Shown: in pieces, positions 53,412 through 61,322 of the stretch
How positions within the stretch are numbered: position 1 is the stretch's first letter
Layout of the letters: every line of letters begins with the position of its first letter
Assembly (NCBI RefSeq): GCF_004348825.1
Contig: NZ_SMJU01000008.1
Coordinates: 62,001-126,000, forward strand
DNA length: 64,000 bases
From: Arundinibacter roseus
GTDB lineage: Bacteria > Bacteroidota > Bacteroidia > Cytophagales > Spirosomataceae
Direction of reading: 5' to 3'
Made by a program: the position numbers and the translations under genes
Notes under the pieces: model-generated
Seen by the model: only the letters and a program-made list of their open reading frames with translations
Database searches by the model: none
What the model was told of the DNA's origin: nothing

Positions 53412-54704
53412 ATGATCTTACGTCAACCTATGTCCGGCTTCTTTTTACCAATCCAAACCAAACACGTTGGTTTTCTATTCATTGCGCTGTTTTTCTCTAT
53501 GATTTCCTCTTTTGCACAGCCTGCCACCGATCCGTTTTTACAAAAACTTCTTGAAAAAAATCCTGAGTGGTTTGATTCCATTCTCAAAAATCCCAAAAAT
53601 TATGGGGTACAGATACTTTACACCAAAATTGACCGGAATCGTAAAAATGAGCCTAAATTTACAACCTACCGCTATAATGTAGATCGTAACGCCTATTTCT
53701 ATCCGGCCAGTACGGTCAAACTGCCTGCTGTGCTTCTGGCATTGGAAAAACTGAATCAATTAAAAATTCCAGGAGTAGATAAAGAAACACCGATGATTAC
53801 GGAGGCAGCACGACCGGAACAAACGGCAGCTTTGACCGACACTACCGCTGAAAACGGCCTGCCGTCCGTTGCGCATTATGCCCGCAAAATCCTGTTGGCG
53901 AGTGATAATGATGCGTTTAATCGTTTGTATGAATTTATTGGTCAGGAAGATTTTAACGAACGGCTGCGAGCCAAAGGCTATCAGGATGTGCGGATGCGCC
54001 ACCGGCTCGAACAGCCCATGAGTGTTGAAAATAACCGCTATACGAATCCGGTACGATTTGAAAAAGACGGAAAGGTACTTTATCAGCAGCCGATGGCTTA
54101 TGCCCAAAAAACCTACGCCCCCGAAAACCCGATTCGGCAGGGGAAAGGCTACATGAAGGGCAATACGTTAGTGGAAGAGCCTTTTGATTTTACAGATAAA
54201 AATTTCTTTGGCCTCGAAAATCAGCATAACATGCTGAGAGCCATTTTTTTTCCTGAAACCCTCGAACCTTCCCAACGCTTTGATTTATTACCCGACGATT
54301 ATACTTTTTTGTATCGCTATATGTCGCAGCTGCCGATGGAAACAAGCTATCCGGAACATTATTCAGAAGATTTACACGATAGTTATGTAAAATTCCTGAT
54401 GTTTGGGGATAGCAAAAAGCGCATGCCGAGGCATATTCGGATGTTTAATAAAGTAGGGGATGCGTATGGGTACCTGCTGGACAATGCTTACATCGTAGAC
54501 TTTGAGCGCGGAATTGAGTTTTTTCTCACGGCGGTTATCTATTGCAATCAGAATCAGATATTTAATGATGACACCTATGACTACGAAACGGTAGGCTTTC
54601 CGTTCATGGCGCATCTTGGAAAAGCAGTTTTTGAATACGAGGTTAGCCGCAAGCGACGCACCCGCCCTGACCTGAGCCGATTTGAAGTTGAATACGATAA
54701 GTAA
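53412..54704 (+). CDS. Exported serine hydrolase, class A beta-lactamase-like
   Basis: A protein of about 431 residues with an N-terminal signal (VGFLFIALFFSMISSFAQ). Penicillin-recognising-enzyme motifs are present: SxxK as ASTVKLP, SDN as LLASDNDAF, and KVG (KVGDAYGY) in the KTG position. No clear general-base Glu166 context is seen, and the long C-terminal half is unlike secreted beta-lactamases. So it is probably a muropeptide or ester hydrolase rather than a resistance enzyme. Starts at 53412 or 53430 are both possible; the ATG at 53283 would precede the signal by more than 40 residues and is unlikely. Confidence 0.82.
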   Translation: MILRQPMSGFFLPIQTKHVGFLFIALFFSMISSFAQPATDPFLQKLLEKNPEWFDSILKNPKNYGVQILYTKIDRNRKNEPKFTTYRYNVDRNAYFYPASTVKLPAVLLALEKLNQLKIPGVDKETPMITEAARPEQTAALTDTTAENGLPSVAHYARKILLASDNDAFNRLYEFIGQEDFNERLRAKGYQDVRMRHRLEQPMSVENNRYTNPVRFEKDGKVLYQQPMAYAQKTYAPENPIRQGKGYMKGNTLVEEPFDFTDKNFFGLENQHNMLRAIFFPETLEPSQRFDLLPDDYTFLYRYMSQLPMETSYPEHYSEDLHDSYVKFLMFGDSKKRMPRHIRMFNKVGDAYGYLLDNAYIVDFERGIEFFLTAVIYCNQNQIFNDDTYDYETVGFPFMAHLGKAVFEYEVSRKRRTRPDLSRFEVEYDK

Positions 54705-54731
54705 GCCCCTGGAATTTTAGATGCTCTAAAT

Positions 54732-55145
54732 TCAGGAAGTTCGTTTACCAAACAACCACGGACGGCAGTAGAACAAATTGTACATGTGTCCGCCAATGAG
54801 CAGAAAAGAACCTACATAACCCAGAATTTCGAACAGAACGTGCTTGTTTTCCAAAAGAATCGACACCGAAAACAAGGCAAAGGCTCCCCACATAAACGCG
54901 CGAAGTGCCGGAAGCTGATGGTCACGTGAGGCATAATATACCGCCAAACCGTTGATGAGAATGAAGAAATAGTCAAAACTAATACCACCCGCAGCATGTT
55001 GATGATCCATTGAATAGGAAGAACCAATAGCTAAGGCGGGAGTTATAAGGCAGTGAATCAGACACATGACTGAGCCGGCAATACCGACATAATCAGCCTT
55101 TCCGTGGGTGTGTTCTTTGGTATGTATGGTTGAATTCGTCTTCAT
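54732..55145 (-). CDS. MerC domain-containing membrane protein
   Basis: A 137-residue protein with four hydrophobic segments. The first contains the CxxxC pair GSVMCLIHCLITPAL typical of MerC-type proteins. The N-terminal stretch is His-rich. MerC is a mercuric-ion transporter in resistance operons, but Bacteroidota members beside a Fur-family gene are more likely involved in metal (zinc) handling. The promoter carries a copy of the TGCAAC-N3-GTTGCA operator. The ATG at 55145 is preferred to the longer frame from 55196. Confidence 0.82.
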   Translation of the reverse strand: MKTNSTIHTKEHTHGKADYVGIAGSVMCLIHCLITPALAIGSSYSMDHQHAAGGISFDYFFILINGLAVYYASRDHQLPALRAFMWGAFALFSVSILLENKHVLFEILGYVGSFLLIGGHMYNLFYCRPWLFGKRTS

Positions 55146-55165
55146 GAGTTTATGCAATACTGATG

Positions 55166-55196
55166 CAAAAGTAACAGGAAACTTTATGTTTTGCAA
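55166..55196 (-). promoter_or_regulatory. Promoter of the MerC-like gene
   Basis: On the minus strand: TTG (55196-55194), 20-bp spacer, TACTTTTG (55173-55166), agreeing with the TTG/TAnnTTTG consensus. The TTG lies inside the operator palindrome at 55192-55206. The start codon is 20 bp downstream. Confidence 0.65.
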
Positions 55197-55206
55197 CGCT
55201 GTTGCA
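55192..55206. promoter_or_regulatory. Operator palindrome TGCAAC-GCT-GTTGCA
   Basis: Perfect 6-3-6 inverted repeat covering the -33 element of the MerC-like gene promoter. The same repeat occurs in the TonB receptor promoter at 58783-58797. It is probably the site for the Fur-family regulator encoded at 55361. Confidence 0.7.
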
Positions 55207-55360
55207 GGATAAAAGATTCAATTTACTGCTTCACCTCACGAACTTTTAGAAATCAAAAGCTGAATTGTACCTTTACAGAATCAACCAATGAGTTTACAAA
55301 GGGACGATTATTTCGGGAAAGTAGATTATATTTAAAGTAACCAAAATCAAGTAATGAGCT

Positions 55361-55780
55361 ATGAATCAATTTGTTAAAAATACGTTGAAAGATCATAGCC
55401 TGCGCAACACGCTTTGCCGGGAAGATATTCTGGAAACATTTTTGTCCAGGGAAGTTGCCCTTTCACATGGTGATTTGGAACACTCACTGGGTGAAAAATT
55501 TGACCGGGTAACGATTTACCGGACTTTGAAGACTTTTCTTGAAAAAGGAATTATCCACAAAGTACTTGATGAAGAAGGCATGCGCTATGCGCTGTGCAAA
55601 GAGCGCTGCACGGAACATAATCATCACCACGATCACGTACATTTTAAGTGCAGCGAATGCGGGCAAACCAATTGCCTGGAAAGCCTGCATATACCGTCCA
55701 TTCAGCTTCCGGCGGGCTACCACGCACAGGAAATGAACCTACTGATTCAAGGCCTGTGCGCGGCATGCTCGGAGAATTAA
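55361..55780 (+). CDS. Fur family transcriptional regulator (likely Zur-type)
   Basis: A 139-residue winged-helix metalloregulator. The recognition region is VTIYRTLKTFLEKGIIHKV. A His cluster (HNHHHDHVHF) follows the DNA-binding domain, and two Cys pairs (KCSECG and LCAACS) form the structural zinc site. I lean to zinc rather than iron sensing because of the MerC-like, lipoprotein and receptor neighbours, but the sequence does not prove it. It is divergent from the MerC gene, with the operator in the shared region. Confidence 0.9.
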   Translation: MNQFVKNTLKDHSLRNTLCREDILETFLSREVALSHGDLEHSLGEKFDRVTIYRTLKTFLEKGIIHKVLDEEGMRYALCKERCTEHNHHHDHVHFKCSECGQTNCLESLHIPSIQLPAGYHAQEMNLLIQGLCAACSEN

Positions 55781-55789
55781 AACTCTGAA

Positions 55790-56356
55790 TTAGTTGACTT
55801 CCAGATCAAAATCCAGATTTACATCATCACTTCCCGGACCGGGTGTTCCATTCTTGACGGGAACGCCGTTTACAGGAGTCTGATGCCGTAGCTGTACTTT
55901 CAATTTCCCTGTTCCGGCAGCTCCGGTGGTAGCAGTTCCTGTAAGGCCAATCGGGAAATTATTTGCATCTTTATCACCGTAGACATAGGTCAGCAACGAT
56001 GCAGGCGTGGCCGTAAATATTACAAGATGTTCATCGGCTTCTTCTTCTACTTCTTCCGTTATGTCTTCGGCAGGAGTTTTGCTCTCGTCCAGAAATTCAA
56101 CTGTAAGCGTATAACTTGTATTTGCTTTGAGCGCTATCTTATCAAAAGTAGTTGGGGCGTTTCCACCATCACCATCTGTGTCCCGGAAAGTAAACTGTAA
56201 AGGAGTAGTGCTTCCAGACTCTGTAAATTTCAGTACAACGGTTGTTATCAACTCATTTTCTTCTTCAGGCTCTACATCCTCTGCTTTCTTACACTGTGTA
56301 AGAAATAAGGTCAAACCTATCATTACCAACGACATCCATTGCTTTTTTCTGTTCAT
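55790..56356 (-). CDS. Lipoprotein associated with a TonB receptor
   Basis: A 188-residue lipoprotein with lipobox LFLTQC. The mature part is acidic, with FTFRDTDGDGGNAPTTF and DITEEVEEEADEHLVIF. These are features I recall from a family in Bacteroidota annotated as periplasmic-binding-fold-like proteins next to metal-related receptors. It follows the TonB receptor by 46 bp, so the two form an operon. It may bind the receptor ligand at the cell surface. No enzymatic motif is seen. Confidence 0.82.
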   Translation of the reverse strand: MNRKKQWMSLVMIGLTLFLTQCKKAEDVEPEEENELITTVVLKFTESGSTTPLQFTFRDTDGDGGNAPTTFDKIALKANTSYTLTVEFLDESKTPAEDITEEVEEEADEHLVIFTATPASLLTYVYGDKDANNFPIGLTGTATTGAAGTGKLKVQLRHQTPVNGVPVKNGTPGPGSDDVNLDFDLEVN

Positions 56357-56402
56357 CTTATTTTAGTTTATTAGTTATAAAAAATAGTAAAAATTCAGAT
56401 TT

Positions 56403-58760
56403 TCACCCTCCAAAACTCCACTGAGCTCTGAGAGAAATCATTCGTCCGATTTCATCGGAGAAATAGCGGAAGCGGTTCAGATAATCCCGGTAAACGGTAT
56501 CGAAAAGATTATCAACGGTTATAGTCAGTTCAAGTTGATTTTTAGGACTAACTTCCCATTTACCCCCGGCCTGAACAGCCCACAACGAATACGCCGCCGG
56601 AGGCGGAGCAAAATCACTTGCCGGTGGCACCCGCCGCTGTTCGGCCACCCAACGATTAGTAACCGAAGCATACAGATTGCTCCATTGTCCAGCTTCTTTC
56701 CATTGGTACTTCAAGGCATTGTCCCAGCGATTTGCCGGAATCATCACGAGGTAACTATCATTGCGTACGTCTGTAACCCGCAAATAGGAAAACTTACTAG
56801 TCCAGGCGAGTTCTTTGGTTAGGTTCAGTTCCGCGTTTACATCCAATCCGGCAAAAGTGGCGTTGGTTTGGGTATATTTGAAATAGGGAAAAGCACCACG
56901 AATGGTCAGAATAGGCTCGGGCTGCGGTTTCAGATAGATATAATCCCGGATATAATTATAGTAAGCACCTACTTCTACCCTAAGTCGGGAATGTTCATAT
57001 TGCGCACTCAGAACAGAATTCAGTGCTTTTTCGGGTTGCAGATTTTCATTTCCTTCCTCAAAAGCGGCTGCTCCGTGGTGTACGCCATCACTAAATAACT
57101 CGCTAACATTTGGCGCACGCCAGGCCGAGCCCATATTGAACCGTACCGACCAGGCATCCGAAAGATTTCGTCCGGCACCGATGGTTCCGGAAGCATTATG
57201 AAACCGGAAAATGTTCGTTACTTTTTCGCGGCTCACAATTCTGTACGTCGAAAGAAAGCGATAATCGTAGCGAAATCCTGCTTCCAGTTCCCAGCCGTTT
57301 TGCACGAGACGCTCAATGGCAAAAAGCCCGATATTCCATTGGTCAAAATTTGGAATCAACGGTCTTCCACTCATCAAATTGTACTGATAAAGCGTACTGA
57401 GCCCTAGCTGTCCGGCAAATTTCCGGGCCAAAGGCTTATGGTCCCAAATCAGATCGTTGGTCAGTGTATTGAGTTTAAAATTAAGTTCGGGGCGATTGAG
57501 GGCTGCCAGCGAATCATTGCGGGGGCGATGCAGGTCATACTCGGCCCGTTGGTTTAGCTGTCGGGCCACTACCCACTGAATGCGGTTTCCATCCGGAAAA
57601 TGGTAGTGTGTTTCGACTTTCAACAAATCATGCTCGACATCCTGAAACGGACGATTGATCGAGTAGCTAAAATCTGACTTGATGAGCGGTTCCCCATTTT
57701 CCAGTACAGCCAGCAAATCGGTAACACTGCCAATATGTGCGCCGGAAAAAATACCGATTTGGGTGGTGAAATGACTGTAAAAAGCTTCAATACCAAAGCC
57801 ACCTTTGCGATAACCGGCAGCAAGCGAAAAATTTTGTTCGGAAATACCGGTATTATCCAGGAAATAGTTTGGGGTTCGGATATTTCCACCCCGCTTGCCT
57901 GTGGCCTGAGCGCGCCAGCCAAAGCCTTCCAGCCCCTTAATGCCTCCCTGAAGCGTAGCCGAAGCAACGCCTTGTCGGCCATTGGAAAAGTATACGGTAT
58001 TTACCTCACCACTAATCGGTTTATCAATCGGTAATTCTTTGGGCTCTACCAAAATTACCCCTCCAATAGCATCCGAGCCATACCGCACCCCGGCGGCTCC
58101 TTTTACTACTGCAAGCCGGGTGGCAATAAATGGATCAATTTCGGGCGCATGCTCAGAGCCCCATTGCTGCCCTTCCTGCCTGATGCCATTATTCATGATC
58201 AGAATTCGGTTGCTGTGCATGCCATGAATGACAGGCTTGGCAATAGATGCCCCGGTTTGTAAGGTAGTAAGGCCGGTAATTGATTTCAGGCTTTCGCCCA
58301 GAGACTGTCCGCGGGTTTGGGCTAAGGCCGAACCGGACAATATGCTCAACGGCTGCGTACTTGGGGCATCGGTCCGTTGAGTCGTTATATCAATATCATT
58401 CAGGTGGATTTCCGTTTCAGCCAACGAAAAATCTTCTTCGTGGCCTTCGGTGAGATCAATTCGGTGGCGGCTCGACTGATAACCCACGATCCTGCACTCT
58501 ACATCATATACCCCGGGACAAAGTCCCGCAAACTGATAGCGTCCTTCGGCATCCGTAAACGTTCCGGTGTTTTTTCCGATCAGCAAAACCGTGGCACCTA
58601 CCACGGGCAGGCCGGTGTGCTCATCTTTTACCACGCCTTTAACAAAGCAATGGCAATCCTTTTCCACCGACTGTGCGAGTCCGGGAAGCAGGTTCAAGAG
58701 TCCCAGAAGAATCAGAATCCCTTGTTTGAATAATATGAATGAATTCCTATACTTTGCCAC
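56403..58760 (-). CDS. TonB-dependent receptor, probable metal (zinc) uptake
   Basis: An outer-membrane receptor of about 785 residues with a carboxypeptidase-like beta domain (GVVKDEHTGLPVVGATVLLIGKN), a plug (VIHGMHSNRILIMNNGIRQEGQQWGSEHAPEIDP) and a barrel ending in LRAQWSFGG. The signal is FKQGILILLGLLNLLPGLAQ. The frame opens with an ATG at 58787, but that codon lies inside the operator palindrome and upstream of the predicted transcription start. I therefore prefer the in-frame GTG at 58760, which would be nearly leaderless. Its promoter carries the TGCAAC-N3-GTTGCA operator. HGMHSNRI and the partner lipoprotein are reminiscent of ZnuD-like receptors. Confidence 0.85.
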   Translation of the reverse strand: MAKYRNSFILFKQGILILLGLLNLLPGLAQSVEKDCHCFVKGVVKDEHTGLPVVGATVLLIGKNTGTFTDAEGRYQFAGLCPGVYDVECRIVGYQSSRHRIDLTEGHEEDFSLAETEIHLNDIDITTQRTDAPSTQPLSILSGSALAQTRGQSLGESLKSITGLTTLQTGASIAKPVIHGMHSNRILIMNNGIRQEGQQWGSEHAPEIDPFIATRLAVVKGAAGVRYGSDAIGGVILVEPKELPIDKPISGEVNTVYFSNGRQGVASATLQGGIKGLEGFGWRAQATGKRGGNIRTPNYFLDNTGISEQNFSLAAGYRKGGFGIEAFYSHFTTQIGIFSGAHIGSVTDLLAVLENGEPLIKSDFSYSINRPFQDVEHDLLKVETHYHFPDGNRIQWVVARQLNQRAEYDLHRPRNDSLAALNRPELNFKLNTLTNDLIWDHKPLARKFAGQLGLSTLYQYNLMSGRPLIPNFDQWNIGLFAIERLVQNGWELEAGFRYDYRFLSTYRIVSREKVTNIFRFHNASGTIGAGRNLSDAWSVRFNMGSAWRAPNVSELFSDGVHHGAAAFEEGNENLQPEKALNSVLSAQYEHSRLRVEVGAYYNYIRDYIYLKPQPEPILTIRGAFPYFKYTQTNATFAGLDVNAELNLTKELAWTSKFSYLRVTDVRNDSYLVMIPANRWDNALKYQWKEAGQWSNLYASVTNRWVAEQRRVPPASDFAPPPAAYSLWAVQAGGKWEVSPKNQLELTITVDNLFDTVYRDYLNRFRYFSDEIGRMISLRAQWSFGG

Positions 58761-58767
58761 AATGTTG

Positions 58768-58798
58768 CAAATATATGCTTTGTGCAACCTTGTTGCAA
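58768..58798 (-). promoter_or_regulatory. Promoter of the TonB receptor operon
   Basis: On the minus strand: TTG (58798-58796), 20-bp spacer, TATATTTG (58775-58768). The operator palindrome (58783-58797) occupies the spacer and touches the TTG. A further half-site GTTGCAA is at 58764-58770. Confidence 0.65.
58783..58797. promoter_or_regulatory. Operator palindrome TGCAAC-CTT-GTTGCA
   Basis: Perfect 6-3-6 inverted repeat, the second copy of the motif at 55192-55206. It overlaps the promoter of the TonB receptor operon and lies upstream of the promoter of the divergent membrane protein. Confidence 0.7.
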
Positions 58799-58822
58799 AG
58801 TTTTTTAAAACTTCTTTTGAAG

Positions 58823-58852
58823 TTGATAGACTTTCGTTGTTTAGTACCTTTG
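58823..58852 (+). promoter_or_regulatory. Promoter of the membrane protein gene at 58880
   Basis: TTG (58823-58825), 19-bp spacer, TACCTTTG (58845-58852), an exact match to TTG/TAnnTTTG. The start codon is 27 bp downstream. Confidence 0.65.
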
Positions 58853-58879
58853 CGCCCTCAAAACTCCAATTCCAGTTTA

Positions 58880-59638
58880 ATGAATTATATTTTTATATTA
58901 AAACTACTGATGATGCCCTTACTCATGGCCGGGGTCACGCTCAGCGTTCGGCGGTGGGGGGCTGCCATCGGTGGCTGGATCGGCGGTTTTCCGTGGGTTG
59001 CAGGACCAATATCTTTTTTTATGGCCTGGGAGCAGGGCGCTCCCTTCGTAGCCAATACCATACCAGGTGCCTTGATGGGCTCTGCCGGAACCATCCTTTT
59101 CGCCTATTCCTATGCCCGGCTTTCGACCCGTTGGTCGTGGTTGCCTACGGTTTTGGTGAGTTATGGAGTTTTTTTTACAATTGCATTTCTGTCGCTTCAA
59201 TGGACACCCAGCCTGTGGCAGGCTCTCGGGTTGAATCTTGCAACGCTTACGCTCATTTTGTATCTTTTTCCGAAACCTGAATTTAAAGCAGTCGTTTCAA
59301 AACAACGCCGCTACGACATACCGCTGCGGATGGTAGTTGCCACGCTTTTTGTTCTGGCATTGACGCAGGCAGCCGAACGCCTCGGCCCCACGTGGAGTGG
59401 TCTGCTGACTCCCTTCCCCATTATGACTTCTATTCTTGCGGTTTTTACGCATGTTCAGCAGGGTTCAGCCGCTACCGCCCGAATCATGTATGGTTTGTTA
59501 CTGGCCGGCTATGGATTTACTACATTTCTTACCGGGGTATACTTCCTGGTTCCGATGCTTCCTATTGGCTGGGCCTATTTTATCCTGACGCTCGGAACGC
59601 TTGTGCTGAATGGAATTGCTTTTAAGCTCATTCGATAA
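58880..59638 (+). CDS. Polytopic membrane protein, unknown function
   Basis: A 252-residue protein with about eight membrane helices and few charged residues. I know no specific family for it; GWIGGFPWVAGPISFFMAWEQG and ERLGPTWSGLLTPFPIMTSILAVF look like paired repeats of one motif, about residues 30-50 and 160-190. The frame opens at 58739, but the ATG at 58880 is preferred since it follows a strong promoter. The operator upstream suggests that it could belong to the metal regulon, though the operator is better placed for the divergent receptor. Confidence 0.75.
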   Translation: MNYIFILKLLMMPLLMAGVTLSVRRWGAAIGGWIGGFPWVAGPISFFMAWEQGAPFVANTIPGALMGSAGTILFAYSYARLSTRWSWLPTVLVSYGVFFTIAFLSLQWTPSLWQALGLNLATLTLILYLFPKPEFKAVVSKQRRYDIPLRMVVATLFVLALTQAAERLGPTWSGLLTPFPIMTSILAVFTHVQQGSAATARIMYGLLLAGYGFTTFLTGVYFLVPMLPIGWAYFILTLGTLVLNGIAFKLIR

Positions 59639-59669
59639 ATCAATAAGTCCAAGTGTATACATACAAAAA

Positions 59670-59690
59670 CTCCCGTCCAAGGAACGGGAG
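59670..59690. terminator. Bidirectional terminator
   Basis: Stem CTCCCGT/ACGGGAG (59670-59676 with 59684-59690, 7-nt loop). On the minus strand a GTTTTTG run follows, so it fits termination of the acyltransferase gene. On the plus strand the T run is short. Confidence 0.65.
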
Positions 59691-59747
59691 CTTTGCCATA
59701 CTATACACACACTAAAACTTTTTTTGTCTTTGCTCGCTACTTGCGAT

Positions 59748-60863
59748 TTAGATCAGGATATTTCGGGTGAGCAATTCACCAAATATGCCTTCTCCCAATA
59801 TCTTTATCGGATTTTTTACCACCGGAGCTGAAAGGTACTTTTTCATGTCTGCCGTAATCTCGAAGGTTTCATAGGCCGTTCGATCAAAGAGTAGATAGTT
59901 ACTTTCCAGCTCGAAAATCCGGTACCTACTCTGATTGAAACGGTAGGTAGTTTTTTTTCTGCTTACATCATAGGTTACGTTAGTAGTAAAGGTCTGGGGC
60001 GGAATAACCATCGAATTATGTACGTAACTCCATCCTTCCCATTGATCAGGATACTTCTCGACATACTGTCCAAAGTACTTATAAATTGCGGAGAGTGAAC
60101 GATCACAAAACTCCTCGCGGTTCTCATTTTTTCTGCAAACAATCGGCTTACCAATTCTCAGAACGTTTTGCAGATTGCTCTTGCGAAACTGAACAATAGG
60201 CAGAATCGGGACACCCGAAAGAAAGCTTGCGTATGGTACACCTTTGCGGACTTTCAGTTTCTGATTCAGGAAACTTACAGTAGTCTTATGTTCTTCACCT
60301 GAACCTGTGTCACCGTCGATATAGACCAAAATCGAGCGGCCTGCCTGCAATTCCCGGGTCATTTGAAGTAATACCCGGGGGTCTTCAGCATTCAAAATAT
60401 TTACCTTACTGGGTGTGCCAAAGGTATCGTGCATGTTGCGGCAATACTCTTTAAACTCGGCCTGCTGCGTTTCAAATACCTCCTGACGTACTAGGGTAGA
60501 AAACTGGTATCCTTTGCGCAATAGTAAATTGGCGATCAAACGATACGACCCAATGTGGAACGTGCAGAAAATAAATGGCTTCTTAGCACTACTTATCAGT
60601 GACAAATCTCCTTCAATAGCTGCCACATCGCTAAGGTGCATCAGTTCACGATCAAATTTTTCGAGCGTAAGGTTACGAATAAGATTCACATACAACTGCT
60701 CATGACCTGACTCAGAAATAGTGGGAAGAAAGTTTGTAAGATTGGCCGAAAACAGCCCGGACCGTACACAGTAACCTTCTTCCCGGCGCATATCAACCCG
60801 ATCAAATGCGGTAATACATTCCTGGGCTACCTCCCGATAAGCTGCTAGTGATTTCGTTTTCAT
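59748..60863 (-). CDS. LpxL-like acyltransferase with possible RRE-like C-terminal domain
   Basis: A 371-residue protein. Residues about 80-295 match the LpxL/HtrB lysophospholipid-acyltransferase fold, seen in IFCTFHIGSYRLIANLLL, VYIDGDTGSGEEH, GVPILPIVQF and YPDQWEGWSYVH. The catalytic HX4(D/E) pair reads HIGSYR, so His103 is kept but the acidic residue is Arg108. The last 68 residues (304-371) are not part of the acyltransferase. Their RYRIFELESNYLLFDRTAYE and ITADMKKYLSA look like the start of PqqD/RRE-type domains that bind RiPP leader peptides. A 59-codon peptide gene lies 36 bp upstream in the same operon. No lipid A genes are near. Substrate unknown. Confidence 0.8.
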   Translation of the reverse strand: MKTKSLAAYREVAQECITAFDRVDMRREEGYCVRSGLFSANLTNFLPTISESGHEQLYVNLIRNLTLEKFDRELMHLSDVAAIEGDLSLISSAKKPFIFCTFHIGSYRLIANLLLRKGYQFSTLVRQEVFETQQAEFKEYCRNMHDTFGTPSKVNILNAEDPRVLLQMTRELQAGRSILVYIDGDTGSGEEHKTTVSFLNQKLKVRKGVPYASFLSGVPILPIVQFRKSNLQNVLRIGKPIVCRKNENREEFCDRSLSAIYKYFGQYVEKYPDQWEGWSYVHNSMVIPPQTFTTNVTYDVSRKKTTYRFNQSRYRIFELESNYLLFDRTAYETFEITADMKKYLSAPVVKNPIKILGEGIFGELLTRNILI

Positions 60864-60899
60864 TGTAACCGGATTTAGGAGTTGGGCAAGTGCAATTAC

Positions 60900-61079
60900 T
60901 TAGAGAGAAACAGACAGTCCTTTCGATGTTTTTGGGACTACTATACCAAAGCAGGACTCGCCACGTAAACCACCTTCGCTTGCAAATAATGAGCTTTTAA
61001 TTTCACCTTTTGCCTTAATTGCGTTATCTTTCAAGTACTGAGACAACGTTCCTTTTGACTTAATTTCGAAGTTTTTCAT
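60900..61079 (-). CDS. Small peptide gene, possible RiPP precursor
   Basis: A 59-codon open frame, ATG at 61079, stop TAA at 60902-60900. The peptide begins MKNFEIKSKGTLSQYL, is rich in Lys and Ser, contains SEGG (residues 34-37), and after it has one Cys (Cys43) and ends in LSVSL. The layout, a charged N-terminal half followed by Gly-Gly and a 22-residue tail, fits a leader plus core. I cannot match it to a known family. It is 36 bp upstream of the acyltransferase with the RRE-like domain. A -7-like TACCTTTG is about 100 bp upstream (61186-61179) with a poorly spaced TTG (16 bp). Confidence 0.62.
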   Translation of the reverse strand: MKNFEIKSKGTLSQYLKDNAIKAKGEIKSSLFASEGGLRGESCFGIVVPKTSKGLSVSL

Positions 61080-61178
61080 GATTTTGAATTGTTTAGAATG
61101 AACGGTTAGGACTATTATCTGGAATTAATTAACTTTTGGTTGAAAGCAAGCGTTTGTGATGTGCTTAACTTTCGATTA

Positions 61179-61205
61179 CAAAGGTATACCACAGGGGGCC
61201 TCCAA
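61179..61205 (-). promoter_or_regulatory. Possible promoter of the peptide/acyltransferase operon
   Basis: On the minus strand TACCTTTG at 61186-61179 matches the -7 consensus. A TTG at 61205-61203 is only 16 bp upstream, shorter than the usual 19-20. It would give a leader of about 95 nt. Confidence 0.4.
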
Positions 61206-61322
61206 ATAATCCGTGTTTTTTTCTATATTCAATTCAAAAAATAGTCATTAATTACTAGTTTCTTTGTACTCGGAATTCAGCATGAAGCCGCCCTTTTGTA
61301 GCCATTGAAAACTTAACAACAA

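Noticed and set aside
53412-54704. Beta-lactamase resistance gene
   Set aside because: SxxK, SDN and a KVG are present, but no clear Glu166 context is seen and the C-terminal half is unlike known resistance enzymes, so only serine hydrolase is called.
54732-55145. Mercury resistance operon
   Set aside because: Only a MerC-like membrane protein is present; no merA, merP, merT or merR. The Fur-family gene and the operator favour metal homeostasis.
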